Numbered from the stretch's first letter, positions 36,086 to 44,872 are shown. The stretch: 57,571 bases of DNA from Chlorobium sp. (GCA_005843825.1 SZXX01000034.1:1-57571); one strand, 5' to 3'. Program-made: numbers and translations. Notes: a model not told the origin generated them from the sequence alone.

Positions 36086-36679
36086 ATGGACACCGTTTTC
36101 TCGAATATCGAACACCTCTACTCGAGGGCTGAAGTACTCTCAAACCCATGTCCTGTTACCAGGGCAAACGGTGTCTATGCCTTTTTCTTCAAAGAGGTGC
36201 CTCGGGGCGTGCCTGTTGAAGGTTGCTTCACCAATGATGGGATGACGTTACTCTATATCGCGGGATCACCAGATAAAAAAGGGAAAGCCAATGCCTCTCA
36301 AACACTGCAGCAGCGGGTTCGTTACCACTTCAAAGGTAATGCTGACGGTTCAACCCTGCGTCGCTCACTTGGCATCCTGCTGGCGAAAGAGAGTGGCTTT
36401 CCGCTGCGAAGAGTGGGCAGTGGCAAAAAAATGACTCTGACGAACAAGGGTGAGCAATGGCTTGACCGGTGGATGCAGGAAAATGCCTTTGTGACCTGGA
36501 TTGAGAATGAAGAGCCTTGGGATCTTGAAAACAAACTCCAGAACTCTTTATCCATACCGCTGAACATTCAGGGCAATAAACACCACCCCTATGCCGCCGT
36601 GCTCGCTCAAATCCGCGGCGAGGCGATAGTGCAGGCCGAAGAAGACGATGTCGTCGATGACAATGGCCCCCGACTATAA
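36086..36679 (+). CDS. GIY-YIG-like nuclease-fold protein
   Basis: A 197-residue protein with a diverged GIY-YIG module. GVYAFFFKEVP (near residue 29) stands for the GIY strand and LLYIAGSPDKKGK (near residue 55) for YIG. LQQRVRYHFKGNADGSTLRRSLGILL supplies the conserved Arg/His helix, and EEPWDLENKLQNSL the metal-binding Glu. The YIG glycine is replaced by Ala. An acidic tail (QAEEDDVVDDNG) ends the protein. The family includes stand-alone proteins beside restriction genes as well as repair enzymes. It is a single gene, near the R-M and toxin genes. Confidence 0.68.
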   Translation: MDTVFSNIEHLYSRAEVLSNPCPVTRANGVYAFFFKEVPRGVPVEGCFTNDGMTLLYIAGSPDKKGKANASQTLQQRVRYHFKGNADGSTLRRSLGILLAKESGFPLRRVGSGKKMTLTNKGEQWLDRWMQENAFVTWIENEEPWDLENKLQNSLSIPLNIQGNKHHPYAAVLAQIRGEAIVQAEEDDVVDDNGPRL

Positions 36680-36807
36680 GGCTCATAGCATAGAGGTGCA
36701 AGTTGCAAGACTTTGCTGTCTCAAAAAAAGTGCACCTTCCGCCTTACTCCTTTTCACTATATTCAAAAATGCTTCCCTTGTAATCAACTAAAGGAAGAAT
36801 ATCTGAC

Positions 36808-37578
36808 ATGAGAGCAGACAATTTCATACTCGAGAATTACTTTCGCAGGATTGCCTATAATGGCAAGACCCAAAAGGATATCTCAACAGTATCGGAGATA
36901 ATGTGGTGCCAGTTATTTTCAGTTCCTTTCGAAAATCTGGATGTTCAGGCTGGAAAAATTGTCTCTCTGGTTCCAGAGGAGATAGTTGAGAAAATATTGG
37001 TTCGTAATCGTGGCGGGTATTGCTATGAAGTAAACGGCCTTTTTGCAATGGCACTCGAGGAGCTTGGAGTGCCCTATATATTTGTTGCAGCTCGCCCGAT
37101 GATTTATCCGGTAAGGCGTCCCAAAACGCACATGGCCATTGTGGCTGAAATTGATGGCGAAAAGTGGCTGATCGATCTGGGATTTGGGAGCAACAGTATA
37201 AGAAAGCCGATGCGTCTTGATGTTACCGATGTTGAAGTGATGCAGGATACTGACCGTTTTATGCTGAGCATAACAGAGGAGAGCAAGTATCGGTTGAAAG
37301 CATTTGTCGAAGGAGAGTGGGTGGATCAATATGAATTCGATCTCTACCCGCAGGAATGGATAGACTTCGTCCCTGCCAACCACCTTAACTCAACACACCC
37401 CGATACGATTTTTGTGAAAAAATTGATTGTCGTGCTGCAAAACCCAACAGGGAAAGTGGTGCTCATGGGAGATACATTGAAAACCATCAGCAATGGTGTG
37501 ACAACAAAAGAATTCGTTTCCCCCGAAAACCGTGCTGCTATCCTGTCCACCCATTTCGGCCTCGTTGCCCCTGAATGA
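36808..37578 (+). CDS. nat: Arylamine N-acetyltransferase
   Basis: Transfers acetyl groups from acetyl-CoA to aromatic amines or hydrazines. The catalytic triad is C72 (NRGGYCYEVNGLF), H108 (PKTHMAIVAEI) and D123 (EKWLIDLGFGSN). The NAT N-terminal helix pair (FILENYFRRIAYNGK, FSVPFENLDVQAG) and the C-terminal strands (YPQEWIDFVPANHLNSTHPDT) are present; 256 aa is close to the family norm. GGAAGA lies about 10 nt before the ATG. It is a single gene, upstream of a palindromic repeat and convergent with arsM. Confidence 0.93.
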   Translation: MRADNFILENYFRRIAYNGKTQKDISTVSEIMWCQLFSVPFENLDVQAGKIVSLVPEEIVEKILVRNRGGYCYEVNGLFAMALEELGVPYIFVAARPMIYPVRRPKTHMAIVAEIDGEKWLIDLGFGSNSIRKPMRLDVTDVEVMQDTDRFMLSITEESKYRLKAFVEGEWVDQYEFDLYPQEWIDFVPANHLNSTHPDTIFVKKLIVVLQNPTGKVVLMGDTLKTISNGVTTKEFVSPENRAAILSTHFGLVAPE

Positions 37579-37623
37579 TAAGCGCTTCACAGAAAATGAT
37601 TCCTTAATAAAATATGCCATGCC

Positions 37624-37652
37624 GTACGGGCGACCCTTGTGGTCGCCCTCCG
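37624..37652. repeat. GGGCGACCCTTGTGGTCGCCC palindromic repeat
   Basis: Near-perfect dyad: gggcgacc (37628-37635) and ggtcgccc (37641-37648) with a short cttgt centre. The same element, slightly degraded, is at 31195-31222. It lies between the convergent nat and arsM genes and could also act as a bidirectional transcription stop, although no T tract follows. Confidence 0.75.
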
Positions 37653-37661
37653 TGATAGCTG

Positions 37662-38513
37662 TCAAGCAAATACTGAATGATAACCCACACCCTTTTTTGC
37701 GGCTACCTTCAAACTGACGACAGTACTTCCAATACGCTGAAGCTCGCTCATCGGTATGTTCATTTGAACGGCAAGTTCCTTTAACAAAGGTTGTTCGGCA
37801 ATAAACTCAGCAGGAAAATGACTCTCACCGACAACCGTTATATCTTCAAATCCAGCCTCTCGTATAGCATCCATATAATCTTCTTTTCTAATGGCACCGG
37901 CAATGCAGCGAATATAAGCCTCAACCGAACCGTTAAGGTAATCGGGCAGATCTTCCAGAAGAACTATATCCGATACCATAAGCGAACCGCCAGGTTTCAA
38001 AACGCGATAAGCCTCCTGAAAAACCTTTGGTTTGTCGGTTGAAAGGTTGATGACGCAGTTGGAGATTATCCTGTCAACACTTGAACTTTCAACCGGAAGA
38101 TTTTCAATTTCACCCAATCGAAACTCGACGTTCCGGTAACCGTTATGCTGTGCATTCGCTTTAGCACGTTCGACCATCTCAGGTGTCATATCCACTCCTA
38201 TAACGCGACCTTTTTCCCCGACAACGCTCGACGCAAGAAAACAGTCTATACCTGCCCCAGAACCGAGGTCAAGCACAACATCACCCTCCTTGATCTCCGA
38301 AATAGCCAAAGGATTGCCGCACCCCAAACCAAGATTTGCTCCATCCGGGATACTCTTCAGCTCCTTGTCGGAATAGCCCACTGCTTTCCCGGCCGATTGT
38401 ATAAACCCCTTATCCGTATAGTCGGCCTTTTGAAAACATCCGCACGAGCTGCTTTGCTTTACCGTTGAGGCATAGCGCTCTTTAACCGCCTCCCTGATAC
38501 TATTGTGTTCCAT
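37662..38513 (-). CDS. arsM: Arsenite S-adenosylmethionine methyltransferase
   Basis: Methylates trivalent arsenic using SAM. From the ATG at 38513 (283 aa; GGAGG 8 nt upstream, better than an ATG five codons earlier), the arsenic-binding cysteines fall at about C65 (NLGLGCGNP), C153 (IISNCVINL) and C203 (AYIRCIAGA), with further Cys at 24 and 26 (SSCGCF). SAM motif I is VVLDLGSGAGIDCFLAS. These cysteine positions are as in ArsM. It is divergent from a TetR-type regulator, and no other ars gene is nearby. Confidence 0.9.
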   Translation of the reverse strand: MEHNSIREAVKERYASTVKQSSSCGCFQKADYTDKGFIQSAGKAVGYSDKELKSIPDGANLGLGCGNPLAISEIKEGDVVLDLGSGAGIDCFLASSVVGEKGRVIGVDMTPEMVERAKANAQHNGYRNVEFRLGEIENLPVESSSVDRIISNCVINLSTDKPKVFQEAYRVLKPGGSLMVSDIVLLEDLPDYLNGSVEAYIRCIAGAIRKEDYMDAIREAGFEDITVVGESHFPAEFIAEQPLLKELAVQMNIPMSELQRIGSTVVSLKVAAKKGVGYHSVFA

Positions 38514-38640
38514 GTTACGTTCCTCCATGTCTACAGTTAAAGAATACTTTATTCATTAGTGAACATTATGTTTGATAAAAGAATAGATATATTTAACACA
38601 TCAGTCAACAACCAATGTTGCGCAAATTGTTCACTACCGA

Positions 38641-38659
38641 ACAAAACAGGCTGTTTTGT
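38641..38659. promoter_or_regulatory. Candidate TetR operator
   Basis: A perfect palindrome with 8-bp arms, acaaaaca (38641-38648) and tgttttgt (38652-38659), spaced by ggc. It lies 20 nt upstream of the preferred TetR start at 38679, in the arsM/tetR divergent gap. A second 9-bp inverted pair, tagtgaaca (38557-38565) and tgttcacta (38628-38636), lies in the same gap. Confidence 0.6.
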
Positions 38660-38678
38660 CATGCAAAAAAGAGGCTTT

Positions 38679-39350
38679 ATGAAAGAAAAAAAGGAAGATC
38701 GGCGGATTAGTCGTACGCGCAAACTGATGCATGAGGCGCTCATGTCCCTTATTGTGGAAAAAGGATACGAGTCCATCACTGTGCAGGATATTCTTGATCG
38801 TGCCGATGTGGGAAGGTCAACCTTCTATCTTCACTACCGCGACAAAGATGAACTGCTCCTCTCCAGTTTTGAGCACCTGCGCACCCTCTTCGAACAACAG
38901 CAGCAGGAGCTCGTTGCATCACGGCGTACAGGCAAAGACCCGGAGGTATATTTCATTCTCGAGCTCTTCCGTCACACCGGGCAGCATCACAAACTCTACA
39001 AAGCAATAGCCGGCAGGCAAAGCGGCGAAATGATCCTGAAATACCTCCACCGCTATCTCTTTAACATGCTGATCGGCCCCAACACTGAGCTTATGAAAAA
39101 GAGAAAAGCTCCACCCGTACCCATAGAAATTACAACCCACTATCTTGTCAGTGCATTACTCTCCCTCTTGACCTGGTGGCTCGACAACAACATGCCCTAC
39201 CCGCCAGAAAAAATGGATGAAATATTCAGGATACTGGCAACTCCGACCATCGAAGCCGCATTCGGTCGTAAAACAACCATCCATCCTGCCGGAAGCCAAA
39301 AAGCCTTCTACGACCTCTTCGTAGACGGTGACTGCTGTCCCGACAAATAG
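38679..39350 (+). CDS. TetR/AcrR-family transcriptional regulator
   Basis: A one-component repressor. The N-terminal helix-turn-helix is MHEALMSLIVEKGYESITVQDILDRADVGRSTFYLHYRDKDELLLSSF. The C-terminal helical ligand domain (EVYFILELFRHTGQHHKLYKAIAG...MDEIFRILATPTIEAAFG) resembles TetR_C_8. I take the ATG at 38679, with AAAAGAGG 4 nt before it. Earlier GTG or ATG starts would run through the palindrome at 38641, so that palindrome should lie in the promoter. It is divergent from arsM, which makes arsM and itself likely targets. Confidence 0.82.
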   Translation: MKEKKEDRRISRTRKLMHEALMSLIVEKGYESITVQDILDRADVGRSTFYLHYRDKDELLLSSFEHLRTLFEQQQQELVASRRTGKDPEVYFILELFRHTGQHHKLYKAIAGRQSGEMILKYLHRYLFNMLIGPNTELMKKRKAPPVPIEITTHYLVSALLSLLTWWLDNNMPYPPEKMDEIFRILATPTIEAAFGRKTTIHPAGSQKAFYDLFVDGDCCPDK

Positions 39351-39427
39351 CCGTATTGTTCGAGGGAGCAGGTTTTTCCTGTAGCAATCTGAAATCCTGA
39401 AAGGAACGGAATGATCAAGAAAAGCCG

Positions 39428-40366
39428 TTGGTGTTAAAAAGGTCGTGCTGGCAATTACGCCCCGATAGTCAGGTCTTAGTTAAAAAGAAAGATACCGTGC
39501 CTAATTATTTCTTCAGAAATAAACTCCATCTCTCGATACTATCCGCGCTTGGTGCTGCGAGTTGGTCTATGTATTTCAATATCCCTGTAAATGGATGGGC
39601 AATCGTAACAGTCTTCCTGCTGACCTTTTCAATATATCAGGACAACCGGCTCACCGACAATATCGAAGATGCAACCAACGACCCCGAAGGCCTGAAAAGT
39701 GCCCTTAAGAACCAGAATCTTATCACTTACGTAACCTTCTACCTGGTTTCCTTCATCTCACTGATTATCGCTTTTCAATTTGGTCAATCGGCATTCTGGA
39801 GAACGGCACTTATCATTATCATAGGTTTTCTGTATAACCACAAATGCTTTCCTGCGTCTCTGTCAAAACGTTTGAACGGTGCCCGTCGCTTGAAGGATAT
39901 ATACATCATAAAAAACCTCACACCTCCCCTCGATTGGGCAACCGCACTTATCTTTCTTCCCCTGATTTTCGAAGGTCATTCACTTTCACTCAAGGCCTGG
40001 ATCTGCTGGGGATATATGTTTATCTGCGCCTTTTTTATAGAGGTAATGTGGGACATGCGCGACCGCCGGGGCGACCTCTTGAGCGAAATCAAAACCATTG
40101 CCAACACCTTGTCTTTTCCGCATACAAAACAGTTTCTCATCATCATAAGCCTTATCTCGGGCGTTCTCCTCTTTTATTTTACCTTCACAGATATTCTTCC
40201 AGCCTCCACCTATTTCCTTCTGGTAAATAATGCTGCCGTTATAGTCATCGCGAGCATGTACGATGAAAACAAAGAGTCTTTTATGCGCAAAATCAGTGAC
40301 TTCACGATTGTTCTTGCCTCAGCTCTCTTTCTTTCCTTCGGCTTAATCGCCTTTTTTTCGCACTAA
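39428..40366 (+). CDS. UbiA-superfamily prenyltransferase-like membrane protein
   Basis: A roughly 290-312-residue protein with about eight transmembrane helices. The two Asp-rich motifs of UbiA prenyltransferases are present: QDNRLTDNIEDATNDPEG (near residues 71-88) and WDMRDRRGD. Such enzymes move a prenyl chain onto an aromatic ring, a chlorophyllide or glycerol phosphate. The first motif reads NxxxDxxED, as in the broader family rather than UbiA itself, so the acceptor is unknown. The start is uncertain: TTG at 39428 or GTG at 39497, the latter preceded by AAAGAAAG. It converges with the hydrolase gene, the stops overlapping by 4 nt. Confidence 0.78.
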   Translation: MVLKRSCWQLRPDSQVLVKKKDTVPNYFFRNKLHLSILSALGAASWSMYFNIPVNGWAIVTVFLLTFSIYQDNRLTDNIEDATNDPEGLKSALKNQNLITYVTFYLVSFISLIIAFQFGQSAFWRTALIIIIGFLYNHKCFPASLSKRLNGARRLKDIYIIKNLTPPLDWATALIFLPLIFEGHSLSLKAWICWGYMFICAFFIEVMWDMRDRRGDLLSEIKTIANTLSFPHTKQFLIIISLISGVLLFYFTFTDILPASTYFLLVNNAAVIVIASMYDENKESFMRKISDFTIVLASALFLSFGLIAFFSH

Positions 40367-41136
40367 CTCTTCTCCTGCTCCCTTAGCCAACTGCTTACAT
40401 ACTCTGCGACTTCCTGCCAGCCAGGTTCTCCAACAACCCAGTGGGCATGGTTCTTGAACTCCTTGTATGTAGATACCGCTTTATACTTTTTCGCAATTTT
40501 GCGGGCGACTGATGCCGGGGTGATTCGGTCCTGAGAACCAGCAATGACGAGAACCGGGCAGGTAACCCTCGACTCATCGACGCTTGATGCCCGCGAAGGG
40601 TCAAAAGGCCAGTAACCGATTTCTGCAGCTGCCCTGCCGGATTCATAAACGAGTTTGTTGTAGATTTCCCACTGCTCCTTTTCCGTCATCAGATGCAGTA
40701 TCGAAAAGACAACTTCACTGAATTTCAGGCGAAATGGATTGTTCCAGAACCCCCACTTTGTCTGCATGCTCCAGAAACTCTTGACAACAGAGGGGGTAAG
40801 AGCCATGATACCGGCAGGCGATGCAGGAGAGAGCAGAACAAGTGCTTTTGCCCGTTTGCGGGCGCCTAGCATCTGGGCCAGAAGCCCTCCCATGGAGTGG
40901 CCCATCACAACAGGAGGTTCGTCCAGTTGGGAGATTTCATGTTCGAGCTGTTCAGCGTAATCAAGAAGAGAGGTTCTCCCTAAATCAGAGTGTGGGACAC
41001 CACAGGGATTCATATTGTGATAGAGCAATGTCGGCACAATGCAGCGGTACCCTTCAGCTTCAAACTTTTTCTGATAGTTCTCCCAGTACCACGGACCACC
41101 AAACATTCCGTGAATCATGAAAATCGTTTGAGCCAT
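40363..41136 (-). CDS. Alpha/beta-hydrolase fold protein
   Basis: A 257-residue hydrolase. It has an oxyanion-hole HGMFGG motif, the nucleophile elbow GHSMGG (the catalytic Ser), a late acidic residue in VLVIAGSQDRITPAS, and the final His in FKNHAHWVVGEPGW. The ATG at 41136 is preceded by a strong GGAGGAGG, better than any upstream start. The sequence is closest to lysophospholipase/esterase-like or haloperoxidase-like members; the substrate is unknown. The upstream region contains the first of two 123-bp direct repeats. Confidence 0.85.
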   Translation of the reverse strand: MAQTIFMIHGMFGGPWYWENYQKKFEAEGYRCIVPTLLYHNMNPCGVPHSDLGRTSLLDYAEQLEHEISQLDEPPVVMGHSMGGLLAQMLGARKRAKALVLLSPASPAGIMALTPSVVKSFWSMQTKWGFWNNPFRLKFSEVVFSILHLMTEKEQWEIYNKLVYESGRAAAEIGYWPFDPSRASSVDESRVTCPVLVIAGSQDRITPASVARKIAKKYKAVSTYKEFKNHAHWVVGEPGWQEVAEYVSSWLREQEKS

Positions 41137-41201
41137 TTTACCCTCCTCCCGATAACATAACCAGTGTAAAAAATCAGCCACTCTGCCAAAACTAACGGGA
41201 C

Positions 41202-41324
41202 GCTCATGACTATGTGTACATACCACATCAGCCACAAGTTAAAAGCAAAACTGGAGCACCCCGGCTAATTATAACCAAAACGCGGATTACTTCATTGAAG
41301 GAATTTATTCAGTCGAGCATCACC
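41202..41324. repeat. 123-bp direct repeat, left copy
   Basis: This copy runs from gctcatgactatgtgtacat to gagcatcacc. A second copy in the same orientation lies at 43026-43147. The two align with only scattered substitutions and one 1-nt gap, and weaker similarity continues for about 40 nt. Between them lies one gene, the subtilase-like protein. Confidence 0.88.
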
Positions 41325-41560
41325 CAGCTTTGGGCTCAAAAACAAGTCTGTTGTTCGGGTAGAACGGGAATAACAAGTGATTGACCGCAAGCACCACTGC
41401 CTTCCAGAAGTAAGACGGCTACCATAACCATAAGATAGAAATTAGGAAAAAGCGAAACTATTGTCCGTATTGCATCGATGGATGGACGCTGTAAAATAAG
41501 GGTTTTTAATACGCTATATTGCTGAAGATTAGAAGAAGTACAAAAACCATTGAGGATTTT

Positions 41561-42937
41561 ATGAACAGTGCTAATAAATACTGGCTTTGCCTTGTGTTTG
41601 TCTTGTCTTTCACGCCGGTTTCTTTTGCTGATTATAAGACTGATATCGGCTATGCCGATCTGAAAGCTTTGCTGGGTGCAAGTATGCCGACTGGTGCTGG
41701 TGTAAAAGTAATGCAGGTTGAAGCTGGTGGAACTGTTTATGCACCGAATACCACGAGCACGCAGTTTGCAGACAAAACCTTCCGCTTCCCTTGTGCTGCA
41801 AGCATTTCGCCGTCTGGTCATGCAACCTGGGTCGGTTCACTTTTTTATGGTGCCGGTTCAATGGCTCCTGGTATTCGTACTATTACCAGTTATGAATCCT
41901 CTGACTGGATGAAAAGCCTGTTCCACCCTTTGGTTTCAGTACCGCCTAACGGTAGTCGGATTGTCAACCAAAGCTGGGTCGGTAACGGTAATAATACATC
42001 ACATACGGGGATCATTTTGCGCTTGATGGATAGACAGGTGCAGCGGAATGAGCTTATTCAGGTCGTTGCCATGGGCAACGGGCCTGGAGTTAATGCTTTG
42101 TTGCATAGCGCCTATAATGTTATTGCGGTGGGTAAATGTAGTGGCAATCTTGATTATGGCTCCAAACCTGTTGATCTGGTCTATAGAGCAGGACGTACCC
42201 GACCGGATGTCGTAGCTCCAGAATCGACTACCAGTGCTGCTGCGCCGGAAGTAGCCGCCACGGCTGCCTTGCTGGTTGAAACAGGGCATAAAGGCGCCTT
42301 ACTCCTTTCCAGGAGTTCTGCAATGGTCACCGGTATCGGAACTGTTTACAATGCCGAGCGGGCCGCAACCATTAAAGCGGCACTTATGGCCGGGGCAGAT
42401 CGGGTAACACACAATAGCCCTGGCAAAGGTGATATCACCGATTACCGCAGTGCCGGCCACCAAACCAATAATGGCCTTGATGAGCGTTTTGGTGCGGGTC
42501 AGGTTAATGTGCTTCACAGCTATCAGATTATTGCAGCTGGTGAGCAAAGCAGTCTGGAAAATGGTGGCGTCAATGCGGGAGTGATTGGCTTGAACGGCTT
42601 TGATTATGAAAAAGCCTTTGGCGGGTTTTTAAGCAGCAATAAGACCGCAACCTATAAATTTCATGCAACCACTGATTCAAAATTATCGGCATCTTTGGTA
42701 TGGAATATGAATGTTACCAATGATGGGACGTTACGCACAGGGTTGCCAAACCTGAACCTTGAATTATTTGATGTCACCAGCCAAACCATATCTGCCTTTT
42801 CTTCGAGCACTCACGATAATACTGAAAATATCTGGGTTGATTTGGCAGTGGGGCATAGCTATGAACTGCTTGTTAAGTCTGCCGAAGCGAATGATTTCAG
42901 TTGGGACTATTCATTAGCCTGGCATATCAGCCATTAA
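41561..42937 (+). CDS. Secreted subtilisin-like (S8) protein with Asp-to-Glu in the triad
   Basis: A 458-residue exported protein with an N-terminal signal peptide (YWLCLVFVLSFTPVSFA, cleavage after FA). The subtilase blocks are recognisable: GAGVKVMQVEAGG with E54 where the catalytic Asp should be, SGHATWVGSLFYG with H87, VVAMGNGPG with the oxyanion-type N173, and TTSAAAPEVAATAALL with S225. A C-terminal beta-rich domain (about 330-458) looks like a P-domain/jelly-roll add-on. Start: the ATG with GAGGA 4 nt upstream, preferred over an upstream TTG. The gene is bracketed by the 123-bp direct repeats, and its base use suggests import. Confidence 0.78.
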   Translation: MNSANKYWLCLVFVLSFTPVSFADYKTDIGYADLKALLGASMPTGAGVKVMQVEAGGTVYAPNTTSTQFADKTFRFPCAASISPSGHATWVGSLFYGAGSMAPGIRTITSYESSDWMKSLFHPLVSVPPNGSRIVNQSWVGNGNNTSHTGIILRLMDRQVQRNELIQVVAMGNGPGVNALLHSAYNVIAVGKCSGNLDYGSKPVDLVYRAGRTRPDVVAPESTTSAAAPEVAATAALLVETGHKGALLLSRSSAMVTGIGTVYNAERAATIKAALMAGADRVTHNSPGKGDITDYRSAGHQTNNGLDERFGAGQVNVLHSYQIIAAGEQSSLENGGVNAGVIGLNGFDYEKAFGGFLSSNKTATYKFHATTDSKLSASLVWNMNVTNDGTLRTGLPNLNLELFDVTSQTISAFSSSTHDNTENIWVDLAVGHSYELLVKSAEANDFSWDYSLAWHISH

Positions 42938-43025
42938 TCGCTCTGCAGTCTGCCCTGAAATCAAGGATAGCAGTTTAAAACAGGAAATTCTCATGAAGGC
43001 TCTAACTACAGGTGTGAAACACTTG

Positions 43026-43147
43026 GCTCATGACTATGTGTACATACCACATCAGCCACAAGTCAAAAGCAAAACTACTGCACCCCACCAATTATAACCA
43101 AAACGCTTATTACTTCATTAGAGCAATTTATTCTGTCAAGCATCACC
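43026..43147. repeat. 123-bp direct repeat, right copy
   Basis: Matches 41202-41324 over gctcatgactatgtgtacat to aagcatcacc. It lies 88 nt after the stop codon of the subtilase-like gene. The copies are 1824 nt apart. Confidence 0.88.
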
Positions 43148-43181
43148 GGCTTTTTGGAGAAAAACGAGCTCTTTGGTAGAC

Positions 43182-43216
43182 GAAAAATAGAAACCCCGGT
43201 TCAGCTCCGGGGTTTC
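43182..43216 (-). terminator. Rho-independent terminator of the TPR-protein gene
   Basis: A perfect 10-bp stem, gaaaccccgg (43190-43199) and ccggggtttc (43207-43216), with a 7-nt loop. Read on the minus strand it is followed by a T-rich run (ctatttttcg), which fits termination of the TPR gene. Confidence 0.82.
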
Positions 43217-43300
43217 ATTGTTTCAAGTGGATCATTTCGTTATCATAATGAGCGAACTCTATGAGCGCAAAAATCATCAACGCATAATCTGAAGAGAGCA

Positions 43301-43735
43301 TTACCCCTGATTTTTATTGATCTCTTGTTCTGCAGCACCGTCACCGGATAAACCCGCTCTTTTAAAGTCTGATTGAGCACCCTGAATGTCTCCAAGAGCG
43401 GTTTTGGCCAAGCCTCTGATTTTAAACCCATGAGCATCTATAGGAGTTGGATCGACTTCAATAGACTTTCTGAAATCTGCTTTTGCTGATTCTGTTGAAC
43501 CGAAAGCGAGCTCTGAAACACCTCGATTATAGTATGCCTTTGAAAGATCATCTGAGCCAAGTTTTGGACTGCTTTCAATTGCCTTTGTGAAGTTCTCTAT
43601 GGCTTCCTGATACTGACCGGCCTTCAACTGGGCTTCTCCGGCACTCAAAGAGGGGCTGTTATGTGCATAAACAATAGTACTGGCAAGTATCACGTTTATT
43701 GCTGCAAGAGAGAGAAAACGAAAAGAGTTTTTCAT
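43301..43735 (-). CDS. Secreted TPR-repeat protein
   Basis: A 144-residue exported protein. A signal peptide (MKNSFRFLSLAAINVILASTIVYA) precedes about two to three tetratricopeptide-like repeats (AGEAQLKAGQYQEAIENFTKAIESSPKL, SKAYYNRGVSELAFGSTESAKADFRKSIEVDP, KIRGLAKTALGDIQGAQSDFKRAG). AGGGG precedes the ATG. TPRs mediate protein contacts; no partner is encoded next to it. A clear terminator follows at 43182. Confidence 0.85.
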   Translation of the reverse strand: MKNSFRFLSLAAINVILASTIVYAHNSPSLSAGEAQLKAGQYQEAIENFTKAIESSPKLGSDDLSKAYYNRGVSELAFGSTESAKADFRKSIEVDPTPIDAHGFKIRGLAKTALGDIQGAQSDFKRAGLSGDGAAEQEINKNQG

Positions 43736-43903
43736 GAGGCACCCCTGTTTTTATGTTGAGATAGAATTGAAAAGGCAAATGAATGGAGTCCTGAAAACAG
43801 TCCTCTCAATAACCACACGCTATATTGTACTCAACACTCCCTTAAAGCGTCGTTAATGCAACCTTAAATTTTCATAAAAAATACATACTATCTGAAATAA
43901 CCC

Positions 43904-44599
43904 CTATACAACAGTGCCAAACAACCTGCCGACTCCGGCTGTAATCCCCATGGCGAGTGCGCCCCAAAAGGCAACCCGAATGGCACCCTTGACGACAGAT
44001 GCTCCGCCTGCGTATGCCGCCGCACCACCAAGAACAGCCAATATAACAAGTGCTGTCGATGTTAATACTTCGACAACCCGGCCTGAAGGCGCCAGCAACA
44101 CGGCTAAGATCGGAATAATTGCACCTGCAATAAATGAGAGAGCGGAAGCAAATGCAGCCTGGATTGGACGTGCCCGCATAGTTTCCGTAATGCCCAGTTC
44201 ATCCCTGACATGTGCAGCAAGGGCATCTTTCGACATCAGGCTGACAGCTACAAGCCGGGCCATCGGTTCATCTAGCCCCCTGCTGACATAAATTGAGGTC
44301 AGCTCCTCCAATTCGTGCGCCGGATCAGTTTCAAGTTCCCGCTTTTCTTGCTCAATATCCGCCTCTTCGGTATCAGCTTGAGACTGAACTGACACATACT
44401 CGCCTGCTGCCATAGACATAGCGCCAGCTACCAGGCCAGCCACCCCTGTTAAGAGAATACTTCCTTTTGGAACTCCAGCAGCGGCAACGCCGATAACAAG
44501 ACTTGCTACCGAAATGGTACCATCATTTGCCCCAAGCACTGCAGCTCGAAGCCAGCCTATCCGATCTGCTTTGTGTGACTCCCTGTGAATGTATGCCAT
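43904..44599 (-). CDS. VIT1/CCC1-family membrane transporter
   Basis: A 231-residue membrane protein of the VIT (vacuolar iron transporter-like) family. The hallmark blocks are visible: WLRAAVLGANDGTISVASLVIGVAAAGVP, VAGLVAGAMSMAAGEYVSVQSQADTEEADIEQEKRELETDP with the acidic metal-binding helix, and the paired helices FASALSFIAGAIIPILAVLLAP and GAIRVAFWGALAMGITAGVGRLFG. Family members move Fe2+ or Mn2+ across membranes. GGGGGA lies 11 nt before the ATG, which is preferred over a TTG one codon earlier. Confidence 0.9.
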   Translation of the reverse strand: MAYIHRESHKADRIGWLRAAVLGANDGTISVASLVIGVAAAGVPKGSILLTGVAGLVAGAMSMAAGEYVSVQSQADTEEADIEQEKRELETDPAHELEELTSIYVSRGLDEPMARLVAVSLMSKDALAAHVRDELGITETMRARPIQAAFASALSFIAGAIIPILAVLLAPSGRVVEVLTSTALVILAVLGGAAAYAGGASVVKGAIRVAFWGALAMGITAGVGRLFGTVV

Positions 44600-44872
44600 C
44601 AATCAGTTATCCCCCTTGAGAAACTTGTTCTATGAGTTAGAGTAATCCTCCCGACCTGAAGCTTAGAGGAGTATAAACTATAGAAGAAGCTAATAAAATC
44701 ATACCATTGAGCTGGCAGATTACCTCAAGTTCATGCTTCAATAGTTTTAAAAAAAGTCATATAATTCGAAACATTTTTATCAATATAATTGCATATGAAG
44801 TCACAGCACAGAGAAGAGGCGGTTTAATGTGATTATAGCCTGGTAATCTGGTCAAATTCAATAAAAAGAAAA

